DNA of 64,000 bases, from positions 112,085-176,084 of the forward strand of contig NZ_JAAXPA010000015.1 of assembly GCF_012396235.1 (NCBI RefSeq), in the 5' to 3' direction. Source of the DNA: Rhodococcus opacus. GTDB taxonomy: Bacteria; Actinomycetota; Actinomycetes; Mycobacteriales; Mycobacteriaceae. The notes under the pieces were generated by a model, which worked only from the letters and a program-made list of their open reading frames with translations, ran no database searches and had not been told where the DNA came from. Both the position numbers and the translations under genes were made by a program. Positions 41,106 to 48,826 of the stretch are shown piece by piece; the first letter of the stretch is position 1, and every line of letters starts with the position of its first letter.

Positions 41106-41897
41106 TCAGTCCTCGTAGGGGTAGATGTCGAACGGTTCGCCGTCGAATCCGACGACCATGTGTCCGGTGTGGCCGGCGGCGTTCTTCACGTGGATGGAGA
41201 TGGTCGGCGGTCCGTCGTCGGACCCGGGTTCGTACCGGAAGGAGACGATCTCCACCGCGCCGTCGGGGACGCGCAGGGTTTCGGGTGCCCCGGCGAGGAG
41301 TCCTGCGATCGCGACCTGGTCGACGGTGCCGAGGTCGAAGGACTTCTCGTCGTCGGACCGGGTGGACGAGCTGCCCCAGTCGTCGAATTCGCCGTCGTAG
41401 AGATAGGAATCGGATTGCCGGTCGTTGCCGGAGGACGGCCGGTCGAAGACGGCGTGGGCCGGGTAGAGGCCGAGTTCGTCGGCGACGGTGTCGCCGTATT
41501 CGGCGCGGTACTCGTCGAGGAAGAAGTGCAGCCCGGCGCCGGTGGTGAGGTTCGGCACCGATTTCGACGGGCCGAGGTCGCTGTTCGCGACGGCTCCGGC
41601 GATGCTGCCCACGGCTGCCGCGGCGACGACGAGGACCGCGGCGTACACCCACCGTCGCGACGACCGGCGGCGTCGCGGCGACACGACGGGGCTCGCCGCG
41701 AGCCGGCTGGGGATCTGGAGGTCCCCGATGAGGCGGTCGAGTTCGTCGAACGTCTTCGCCCGCATCGCCGTGGAAGTGCGGGAGGCGTGTTCCTCCGCGG
41801 ACAGTTGCCCGTCGGCGAGTGCGGCGTCGAGCATCCCGCAGGCGTCGGCGCGGTCGGAGTCGCGGGCGCGGATTCCCGCGAGTGTGGTCCTGGGCAT
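41106..41897 (-). CDS. DUF1707 domain membrane protein, third of three tandem copies, 263 aa
   Basis: The N-terminal 55 residues fit DUF1707: R-A-R-D-S-D-R-A-D-A-C-G-M-L-D-A-A-L-A-D-G-Q-L-S, then a helix with E-E-H. One membrane helix (about 84-104, Ala/Val-rich) follows. The rest is outside the membrane: H-F-F-L-D-E-Y-R-A-E-Y-G-D-T-V-A-D-E-L-G-L-Y, then V-P-D-G, P-T-I-S-I-H-V-K-N and an ending with F-D-I-Y-P-Y. Function is unknown. The two genes upstream encode proteins of the same layout; only 7 bp separate this gene from its neighbour. Confidence 0.8.
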   Translation of the reverse strand: MPRTTLAGIRARDSDRADACGMLDAALADGQLSAEEHASRTSTAMRAKTFDELDRLIGDLQIPSRLAASPVVSPRRRRSSRRWVYAAVLVVAAAAVGSIAGAVANSDLGPSKSVPNLTTGAGLHFFLDEYRAEYGDTVADELGLYPAHAVFDRPSSGNDRQSDSYLYDGEFDDWGSSSTRSDDEKSFDLGTVDQVAIAGLLAGAPETLRVPDGAVEIVSFRYEPGSDDGPPTISIHVKNAAGHTGHMVVGFDGEPFDIYPYED

Positions 41898-41904
41898 CTA
41901 CGTC

Positions 41905-42729
41905 CTATCGGCCGAAGGGGTAGACGCTCAGTGGTGCACCGGACGGGTCGAGTTCCATGTGTCCGCTCTCGCTGAACTCGTTGGTCACGTAGATCGACAC
42001 GGTGGGGCCGTCCTCGTCGGCTTCGAACGAGATGTGGCTGACTTCTCCGTCCGGGACGTTGAGGCTCACCGGGGCGCCTACGACCGTTCCGCCGATCCGG
42101 TCGAGGTTCAGCGTCGACAGGTCGAACACGGGGGTGTCGACCTTCCGGGTGGTCGGGGTTCGCGACGGCGTGAACCCGCCGCGGTAGTCGTAGCTCACCA
42201 TCCGGTTCGGTTCGAGGGGAAGCGCACGTTCGAGGCTGGCGTGGCCGCCCTCGTAGAGCGTGAGGTCGTCGACGATCAGATCGCCGAACTTGGCGCGGTA
42301 CCGGTCGAGGAACACCTTCATGCCCTCGGGTGTGACGGGATTCGGCGTCGCGACGACCAGCGGTTCGACGGAATCGAAATCGACCTGCTGCGCGACGGGT
42401 GTCACGGTGGCCTGTGCGTCGTCGCTGTCGACGAGCGTGAAGGCGCCGACGGCCGCCACGATTGCGGCGACGGCGACGGCGGCCGGGAACCAGTGCTTGG
42501 CGGTGTCGCGTGGGGGACGTGCGTCCGGTGGTGCGTCTGAGGGTCGCTGCAGGTCGCTGACCAGGACCTCGAGGTCGGCGAGGGTGCGAGCTTCCGCGGC
42601 GAGGTCGGACATCGCGCGGTGTTCCGACTCGTTGATCTGGCCGTCGCCGAATGCGGCGTCGAGCAGTGCGGACGTGTTGGTTCGATCGACGTCGCGTGCC
42701 CGCGTGTTCGGTGGGTATCGGCTGGCCAC
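41905..42729 (-). CDS. DUF1707 domain membrane protein, second tandem copy, 274 aa
   Basis: Same architecture as its neighbours: DUF1707 opening with R-A-R-D-V-D-R-T-N-T-S-A-L-L-D-A-A-F-G-D-G-Q-I, a membrane helix near 82-100, and an extracellular part with V-F-L-D-R-Y-R-A-K-F-G-D-L-I-V-D-D-L-T-L-Y-E-G, N-V-P-D-G-E-V-S-H-I, P-T-V-S-I-Y-V-T-N-E and L-S-V-Y-P-F-G at the end. Start is a GTG. The shared extracellular motifs among the three proteins, with overall divergence, suggest old duplications followed by specialisation. No catalytic residues are obvious. Confidence 0.8.
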   Translation of the reverse strand: MASRYPPNTRARDVDRTNTSALLDAAFGDGQINESEHRAMSDLAAEARTLADLEVLVSDLQRPSDAPPDARPPRDTAKHWFPAAVAVAAIVAAVGAFTLVDSDDAQATVTPVAQQVDFDSVEPLVVATPNPVTPEGMKVFLDRYRAKFGDLIVDDLTLYEGGHASLERALPLEPNRMVSYDYRGGFTPSRTPTTRKVDTPVFDLSTLNLDRIGGTVVGAPVSLNVPDGEVSHISFEADEDGPTVSIYVTNEFSESGHMELDPSGAPLSVYPFGR

Positions 42730-42744
42730 GGGTGGATCTTAGAG

Positions 42745-43599
42745 CTAGTTCGCGGGGTTCACCTGCCATACGTCTCCGCCGAGCGTCGCCCGCAGATAGC
42801 CTCCGCCGGTCTGGTCCCTGTCGTAGACGTACACGTTGATCGTCGGCCCCTTGCCGCCGTCGGCGAGGAGAACGTGCCCGATGGTGCCGTCGGGGACTCC
42901 GACCAGCCGGGGTGCGTCGGCGATCAGCGCGACGAGTGCCGGCACATTTACCTGCGCGAGGTCGACCTCACCGGTTCCGGGGAGGCGCTGCGTGCGGATG
43001 CCCGACGGCTTGAACCCGCCGCGGAAGTCGTACCGGTCGACCTTGTCGGGCGCGTCCGGGGCCGTCCGCGACAGGATCGCGTATTCGTCGTACAACCCCA
43101 GTTCGTGGACGGTGAGATCGCCGAACCTCTGCCGGTACTGCTCGAAGAGGGCGTGGATCCCGTCCTGGGTGAGTGGCTGCGCCTGGCCCACGATGATCGG
43201 TTCCACCGCGGGCACCTCGACCTCCGGCTGGGCCAGCGGTCTCTCGACCTGCGCCGGGACGGGTGCGGTGACGGGATCCGGGCCGTCCTGCTCGGTGACC
43301 GCGAGACCGATCGCGCCGACCGCGATCACCGCCCCGCACGCGACCGCGATCCGCAGCGCCCGGCGGGGTGCACCCGATGTCCGGACAGGTGCCTGGGCGG
43401 TGATCGACGACGGCAGCTGCAGGTCGCTGATCAGCAGGTTCAGCTCGGCGAGAGTCTTCGCCGACATGGCCTGGGCGGTGCGGTCGTGGTACTCGCCGGC
43501 GCCGAGCTGTCCATCGGCGTAGGCGGCGTCGAGCTGGCTGCATGCGTTGACCCGATCGAGGTCACGTGCGCGAGTCTGCGAGGACGGTCCTGAGGCCAC
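42745..43599 (-). CDS. DUF1707 domain membrane protein, first tandem copy, 284 aa
   Basis: DUF1707 part: R-A-R-D-L-D-R-V-N-A-C-S-Q-L-D-A-A-Y-A-D-G-Q-L-G, then one membrane helix (about 80-98) and a Pro-rich stretch. The outer domain again has L-F-E-Q-Y-R-Q-R-F-G-D-L-T-V-H-E-L-G-L-Y, G-V-P-D-G-T-I-G-H-V-L and P-T-I-N-V-Y-V-Y. I take the GTG at 43599 as start because the conserved domain begins right after it; a frame extending to 43620 is possible. First gene of the three-gene cluster, divergent from the DUF5318 gene. Confidence 0.78.
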   Translation of the reverse strand: MASGPSSQTRARDLDRVNACSQLDAAYADGQLGAGEYHDRTAQAMSAKTLAELNLLISDLQLPSSITAQAPVRTSGAPRRALRIAVACGAVIAVGAIGLAVTEQDGPDPVTAPVPAQVERPLAQPEVEVPAVEPIIVGQAQPLTQDGIHALFEQYRQRFGDLTVHELGLYDEYAILSRTAPDAPDKVDRYDFRGGFKPSGIRTQRLPGTGEVDLAQVNVPALVALIADAPRLVGVPDGTIGHVLLADGGKGPTINVYVYDRDQTGGGYLRATLGGDVWQVNPAN

Positions 43600-43687
43600 A
43601 CCGGCATCGTAGTGCGGCAACCGTGTTTGACCAGCGTCACTCGACCGACCCCTTCTCTCCGGACGCGACGCACGTACTCTGGTCTCC

Positions 43688-44119
43688 GTGCGGATACAGC
43701 GGCAGGTGGTGGACTATGCGCTTCAGCGCCGGTCACTCCTGGCCGAGGTCTACTCGGGCAGGACGGGTGTCACGGAGGTCTGTGACGCCAGCCCCTACCT
43801 GCTTCGTGCCGCAAAGTTCCACGGCAAGGGCAGTGATGTGGTGTGCCCGATCTGCCGTAAGGAGCAGTTGACTCTGGTCTCCTGGGTCTTCGGTGACAAG
43901 TTGGGCCCGGTGTCGGGTTCGGCTCGTACGGCCGAGGAGCTGGTGCGTCTCGCGTCCACTCAGGAGGAGTTCTCGGTTCACGTGGTCGAGGTGTGCCGGA
44001 CATGCAGCTGGAACCATTTGGTCCAGTCCTATGTTCTCGGTACCGTGCCCGAACCGAAACGGCCCAGGCGTTCGTCGCCACGGCCACGGCCTCCGAGCCG
44101 TCGAACCGCGAGCGAGTAG
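43688..44119 (+). CDS. DUF5318 family zinc-ribbon-like protein, 143 aa
   Basis: A small basic protein with two cysteine pairs, C-P-I-C near residue 58 and C-R-T-C near 101, spaced as in a zinc ribbon. The tail is Arg/Pro/Ser-rich. I match it to DUF5318, the conserved hypothetical that sits just before ponA1 in mycobacteria. The start is a GTG. It lies 87 bp before the large PBP gene on the same strand, so a shared transcript and some link to cell-wall growth are possible; function is not known. Confidence 0.75.
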   Translation: MRIQRQVVDYALQRRSLLAEVYSGRTGVTEVCDASPYLLRAAKFHGKGSDVVCPICRKEQLTLVSWVFGDKLGPVSGSARTAEELVRLASTQEEFSVHVVEVCRTCSWNHLVQSYVLGTVPEPKRPRRSSPRPRPPSRRTASE

Positions 44120-44206
44120 ACACGCCCGAACACGGACGCGGGCAGAAGAGTGCCCACAGACGTAACGCAGGACTGAAGCCGGTCCACAACCACTGGAGAT
44201 TTGTAC

Positions 44207-46789
44207 GTGAGTTCCCCCCGCAGCAACGCCCCGGGTGATCGACCGAACGGACCGAGACGACCGAGTGGCCCCCCGCCACAGGGACGCCCCGGAGGTCCAC
44301 CACCCCGCGGCGGACAGCCTGCGGGTGGGCCCCCGCCGGGCCGATCGGGCGGCTCGCCGCCGCGACGGATGCCGCCTCCGCCCCCGCAGGGTGGTGGCCG
44401 TCCCCCCGGCCCGCCGCCTCGTCGTCCCGGTCCGCCGCCACAGGGTGGTGGCCGTCCGCCGGGTCCCCCGCCGCGTCGTCCGGGCCCGCCGCCCGGACGT
44501 CCCGCAGGCGGTCCCCCGGTGGCGCGTAACCAGTCGGGCCCCGGTGGGCGCCCGCCGGGACCTCCGCCGTCGAACGGTCGCAAGACCGGCGGCGGCCGCG
44601 GTGGCGAACCGCCGAAGGGTGGAAAGAAGACGGCTGTGAAGAAGTCGCGGTGGAAGATCGTTCGCCGGACGGCGTACGCGTGCGTCGCGATGGGTCTGAT
44701 CATCCCGATCCTGCTGTTCATGGCGGCGTACGTCGTCCAGGACGTCCCGCGGCCCGGCGACCTCAAGACCAACCAGGTGGCCACGATCTACGCGTCCGAT
44801 GGAACGTCGGTGCTCAGCAAGGTCGTGCCGCCGGAGGGCAACCGCACCGAGGTGACGCTCGACCAGATCCCGAAGCACACCCGTGACGCGGTGCTCGCTG
44901 CCGAGGACCGGGACTTCTACTCGAACCCCGGCTTCTCGATCGGTGGTTTCGCGCGTGCCGCCCGCGACAACGTCCTGGGTAAGGACAGTGCCGGCGGTGG
45001 CTCGACCATCACGCAGCAGTACGTGAAGAAGACGATGGTCGGTTCCGAGCGTTCGCTGACGCGAAAGATGAAGGAACTCGTCATCTCGTCGAAGATGGCC
45101 CGCGAGTGGTCCAAGGACGACATCCTCGCCGCCTACCTGAACACCATCTACTTCGGGCGTGGTGCATACGGCATCGCGGCCGCGTCGAAGGCGTATTTCA
45201 ACAAGCCCGTCGACCAGTTGACGGTCGAGGAGAGCGCGGTGCTGGCGTCGTCGATCCAGCTGCCGTCGCTACTCGATCCGGAGACCAACCCGGAGGGTGC
45301 GCAGGCGCGCTGGAACTACGTGCTCGACGGCATGGTGTCGGCGGGAACGCTCGAGCAGTCCGCCCGGTCCGTGATGCAGTACCCGCCGTATGTGCCGATC
45401 GCGCAGGTCGACAACGGCAACCAGGATTCCGGACCGGAGGGCCTGATCAAGAACCAGGTTCTGCGTGAGCTGGGTGAGGCGGGGATCAGCGAACAGCTGC
45501 TCAACACCGAGGGCCTCGAGATCACCACGACGATCGACCCGGTCGCCCAGGCGGCGGCGGTGGATTCGGCGCGCTCCAACATGGAGGGTGAACCGGACAA
45601 CCTGCGTACCGGTGTCGTGTCGGTAGACCCGAAGACCGGCGCGGTGCGCGCGTACTACGGCGGCGAGGACGGCGGCGGTTACGACTTCGCGAACGCCGGA
45701 CTGCAGACCGGTTCGTCGTTCAAGGTGTTCGGTCTGGCCGCGGCCCTGGATCAGGGCATCCCGCTGTCGCAGATGTACGACAGCTCGGAGCTGACGGTCA
45801 ACGGCATCACCATCAGCAACGTCGAGGGCGAGGGCTGCGGCACCTGCACCATCGCCGAGGCGCTGAAGCGGTCGCTGAACACCAGCTTCTACCGTCAGGA
45901 ACTCGAACTCGACGGTGGACCGCAGGCGATCGCCGACATGGCCCACAAGGCGGGCATCCCGAAGGAGATCCCCGGCGTCGGGCCGTCGCTGACCGAGCCG
46001 GACGGCAGCGGTCCGAACAACGGCATCGTGCTCGGCCAGTACCAGTCGCGGGTTCTCGACATGGCGTCGTCGTATGCCACGCTGGCCGCCTCGGGTACGT
46101 ACCACGCCCCGCACTTCGTGCAGAAGGTCGTGAGCGCGGACGGAACGGTGCTGCTCGACCGCGGCGGCGACACCGGTGAGGACCGCATCGACAAGGACGT
46201 CGCCGACAACGTGACGTCGGCGATGGAACCCATCGCCGGGTACTCGCGCGGCCACAACCTGGCAGGCGGACGCCCGTCGGCCGCCAAGACCGGTACCGCG
46301 CAGCTCGGTGACACCGGAAAGAACAAGGACGCCTGGATGGTCGGGTACACCCCGTCGCTGTCCACGGCGGTCTGGGTGGGCACCACCGACGGTCAGGCGC
46401 TGGAGAACAGCAGCGGCGCCATGATCTACGGTTCCGGTCTGCCTTCCGACATCTGGAAGGACACGATGGACGGCGCCCTCGAGGGCACCGACGTCGAGAA
46501 GTTCCCGAAGCCGGGTGCGATCGGTGGCCAGTCGGGTATCCCGGCCTATTCGGCGCCGGCACCGACCAAGACGTCGGCGCCGCCGACGAGCACGTTCCAG
46601 CTGCCGACGGAGCTCGTGCCGCCGGTGGTCGTGACACCGTCGCCGGTGGAGATCCTGCCCGGGATCACCATTCCGATTCCGGGACTGGCCCCGAGGCCGA
46701 CCACGGCGGCCCCGGCGGTTCCGGCTGAACCGGAGACGACGACGCCGCCGAACGCCGGCAACGGCCAGCAGCAGGTTCCGGCCCGTTAA
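44207..46789 (+). CDS. ponA: Class A penicillin-binding protein PonA1-like, 860 aa
   Basis: The first 130 residues are a Pro/Gly/Arg-rich cytoplasmic tail with repeated P-P-P-R-R-P-G-P-P units. One membrane helix (about 151-175) precedes the transglycosylase domain (E-D-R-D-F-Y-S-N-P-G, Glu at about 233; S-T-I-T-Q-Q-Y-V-K-K) and the transpeptidase with S-S-F-K (503-506), S-L-N and K-T-G-T-A-Q (Lys about 694). It makes and cross-links peptidoglycan. A Pro/Thr-rich tail ends the protein. Start GTG 44207 is 9 nt from GGAG; a TTG at 44201 is too close. Position between DUF5318 and a GT87 gene is that of mycobacterial ponA1. Confidence 0.92.
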   Translation: MSSPRSNAPGDRPNGPRRPSGPPPQGRPGGPPPRGGQPAGGPPPGRSGGSPPRRMPPPPPQGGGRPPGPPPRRPGPPPQGGGRPPGPPPRRPGPPPGRPAGGPPVARNQSGPGGRPPGPPPSNGRKTGGGRGGEPPKGGKKTAVKKSRWKIVRRTAYACVAMGLIIPILLFMAAYVVQDVPRPGDLKTNQVATIYASDGTSVLSKVVPPEGNRTEVTLDQIPKHTRDAVLAAEDRDFYSNPGFSIGGFARAARDNVLGKDSAGGGSTITQQYVKKTMVGSERSLTRKMKELVISSKMAREWSKDDILAAYLNTIYFGRGAYGIAAASKAYFNKPVDQLTVEESAVLASSIQLPSLLDPETNPEGAQARWNYVLDGMVSAGTLEQSARSVMQYPPYVPIAQVDNGNQDSGPEGLIKNQVLRELGEAGISEQLLNTEGLEITTTIDPVAQAAAVDSARSNMEGEPDNLRTGVVSVDPKTGAVRAYYGGEDGGGYDFANAGLQTGSSFKVFGLAAALDQGIPLSQMYDSSELTVNGITISNVEGEGCGTCTIAEALKRSLNTSFYRQELELDGGPQAIADMAHKAGIPKEIPGVGPSLTEPDGSGPNNGIVLGQYQSRVLDMASSYATLAASGTYHAPHFVQKVVSADGTVLLDRGGDTGEDRIDKDVADNVTSAMEPIAGYSRGHNLAGGRPSAAKTGTAQLGDTGKNKDAWMVGYTPSLSTAVWVGTTDGQALENSSGAMIYGSGLPSDIWKDTMDGALEGTDVEKFPKPGAIGGQSGIPAYSAPAPTKTSAPPTSTFQLPTELVPPVVVTPSPVEILPGITIPIPGLAPRPTTAAPAVPAEPETTTPPNAGNGQQQVPAR

Positions 46790-46811
46790 CGGCGACCGGT
46801 AACCTCGCGGA

Positions 46812-48431
46812 GTGGCCGACAACCCTGACGCGCACGCCGTCCGCGACGCGGGCGAGACGGGATTCGTCTCGCCCGCGCCGCTGGCTAAGGATCGGCGTTC
46901 CGCGGATTGGCGGGACCTTCCCGGGCGCACCGACCCGCTGACCGCCGACCTCTCCGGGGTGATCGGCGGTCCGGTCGGACGGCATGCGGTCGTCGGGCGC
47001 AGCCGGTTCTTCACGCCGATGCGCGCCATTCTGTTGCTGGCGATCGTGTTTCTCGCGCTCGGCTGGTTCGCGAAGGCGCCGTGCATCCAGCAGGCGCCGG
47101 TCGGTGAGAACGGCGCGCTCGGGCTCGACTGGAGTGGCAGCCGGCAGTACGTCGCCATGTGCTATTCGGACACGGTGCCCCTGTACGGGGCGGAACGGTT
47201 GAACGAGGGCGCCTTCCCCTACAAGAAGTGGTGGGAGGAAGACGCCGGCAACGGCCAGATTCAGCGCCGCTACATGGAGTACCCGGTGATCTCCGGGCTC
47301 TACCAGTACGGTGCGATGACGATCGCGAAGTCGTGGGATGCGGTGCACTGGCTGCCCGGTGCGCTGCAGGTCGCGATCTATTTCAACGTCGTCGCGCTCG
47401 GTCTGGCGCTGGCGTGGCTGGTCACCGTCTGGGCGAGTGCGCGGCTGGCCGGACGCCGCATCTGGGACGCCGCGCTGATCGCCGGTTCCCCGCTGGTGAT
47501 CGTGCACGCATTCACGAATTTCGATCCCCTCGCAACGGCTTTCGCGGCGGGTGGGCTGCTGGCGTGGTCGCGGAAACGTCCGGTGCTCGCCGGGATCCTG
47601 CTCGGGCTCGGTGGTGCCGCCAAGCTGTATCCGCTGCTGCTCCTCGGACCTCTGCTGGTGCTGTGCCTGCGCACGGGCAAGGTCCGCGAGTGGTCGGTGA
47701 CGGCACTGACCGGTATCGGCGCGTGGCTGGCGGTCAATCTGCCCATCGCCCTACTGTTCCCACGCGGCTGGGCCGAATTCTTCCGGCTCAACTCCGAACG
47801 CGGCGCAGACCCGGACTCCGTCTACAACGTGATCTCGTCGTTCACCGGCTGGACCGGATTCGACGGCATCCTGTCGGCCGGTCAGGTGCCCACCGTGCTC
47901 AACGCCGTGTCGTTCCTGCTGTTCGCCGTCGTGTGCGTCGGGATCGGGTACATCGCGCTGACGGCACCGAGACGGCCGCGACTGACCCAACTGTGTTTCC
48001 TGCTGGTCGCGGGTTTCCTCCTCACCAACAAGGTGTGGAGCCCGCAATATTCGCTGTGGCTGGTGCCGCTGGCCGTGCTCGCGTTCCCGCACCGGCGGAT
48101 CCTGCTGGCCTGGATGACGATCGACGCGCTGGTGTGGGTGCCACGGATGCTCTACTACCTCGGCGTGTCCAACAAGGGACTCCCCGAGCAGTGGTTCACC
48201 GCCGCGGTGGTGGTCCGCGACGTCGCGGTCGTGGTCATCTGCGCGCTCGTCATCCGCCAGATCTACCGGCCCGACGAGGACCTCGTGCGGTACGGCTTCA
48301 TCGACGATCCGGCGGGCGGCGTGCTCGATCAGGCGACCGATGCACAGCCACGGTGGCTGCCCGCCTGGCTACGGCCGCGGCAGCCGGTAGAAGCGGCTCC
48401 CGCTCACAGCGTTTCGCCGGCGACCGGTTAG
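46812..48431 (+). CDS. GT87-type membrane glycosyltransferase (Rv0051-like), 539 aa
   Basis: About ten membrane helices follow a polar N-terminus of roughly 65 residues. Early extracytoplasmic motifs (K-A-P-C-I-Q-Q, Y-V-A-M-C-Y-S-D, E-Y-P-V-I-S-G-L-Y) and W-S-P-Q-Y-S-L-W-L-V-P-L near the end fit the GT87 polyprenyl-phosphate-sugar transferases such as PimE. Such enzymes add mannose or arabinose to envelope glycans from the outer side. Acceptor unknown. It directly follows ponA by 22 bp. A related protein is encoded at 54564. The GTG start has little room for a ribosome site; an internal start cannot be excluded. Confidence 0.78.
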   Translation: MADNPDAHAVRDAGETGFVSPAPLAKDRRSADWRDLPGRTDPLTADLSGVIGGPVGRHAVVGRSRFFTPMRAILLLAIVFLALGWFAKAPCIQQAPVGENGALGLDWSGSRQYVAMCYSDTVPLYGAERLNEGAFPYKKWWEEDAGNGQIQRRYMEYPVISGLYQYGAMTIAKSWDAVHWLPGALQVAIYFNVVALGLALAWLVTVWASARLAGRRIWDAALIAGSPLVIVHAFTNFDPLATAFAAGGLLAWSRKRPVLAGILLGLGGAAKLYPLLLLGPLLVLCLRTGKVREWSVTALTGIGAWLAVNLPIALLFPRGWAEFFRLNSERGADPDSVYNVISSFTGWTGFDGILSAGQVPTVLNAVSFLLFAVVCVGIGYIALTAPRRPRLTQLCFLLVAGFLLTNKVWSPQYSLWLVPLAVLAFPHRRILLAWMTIDALVWVPRMLYYLGVSNKGLPEQWFTAAVVVRDVAVVVICALVIRQIYRPDEDLVRYGFIDDPAGGVLDQATDAQPRWLPAWLRPRQPVEAAPAHSVSPATG

Positions 48432-48715
48432 GGCTTCGACAGCACCAGAGCCGCCCCGACCGCGAACACCGCGATCGACAGACCGAGGGCGAGCGCGCGG
48501 ATCGACCACTGACGGGCGTCGGCGGCGGCGCGCACCGAAAGGTCGTACTCGCCCCGCTCCCACAGTCGGTGGACCGTGAGCGAGCGCAGCAGTGCGACGA
48601 CGCCGAACGGCACGAACGCGATGATCGCAAGAATGGCGAGCGGCAGACTGCTGGCGGGCGGCGGTGCCAGCGGTCCGCCGAGGTCCGCCGAGGTGTCCTG
48701 CTGCTGCGACGTCAT
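48428..48715 (-). CDS. CD225/dispanin-like small membrane protein, 95 aa
   Basis: Two hydrophobic segments (about 21-43 and 72-93) flank a polar loop with R-L-W-E-R-G-E-Y-D-L-S-V-R-A-A-A-D-A-R-Q-W-S, the layout of CD225/dispanin proteins (relatives of interferon-induced transmembrane proteins). The N-terminus is Pro/Ser-rich. Ribosome site GGGGAGG stands 6 nt before the ATG at 48715. It converges on the GT87 gene with a 4-bp overlap. Role unknown. Confidence 0.7.
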   Translation of the reverse strand: MTSQQQDTSADLGGPLAPPPASSLPLAILAIIAFVPFGVVALLRSLTVHRLWERGEYDLSVRAAADARQWSIRALALGLSIAVFAVGAALVLSKP

Positions 48716-48826
48716 GCGTTGCCTCCCCGTGGTGGAGCCCACGACCGTGGGCGACGAGGTGGAGTATAGACCGTCGAGATTCCCGACTGTGCAGGGCCTT
48801 TCGCGCTGTCGGCGGTTACGTCCCGG

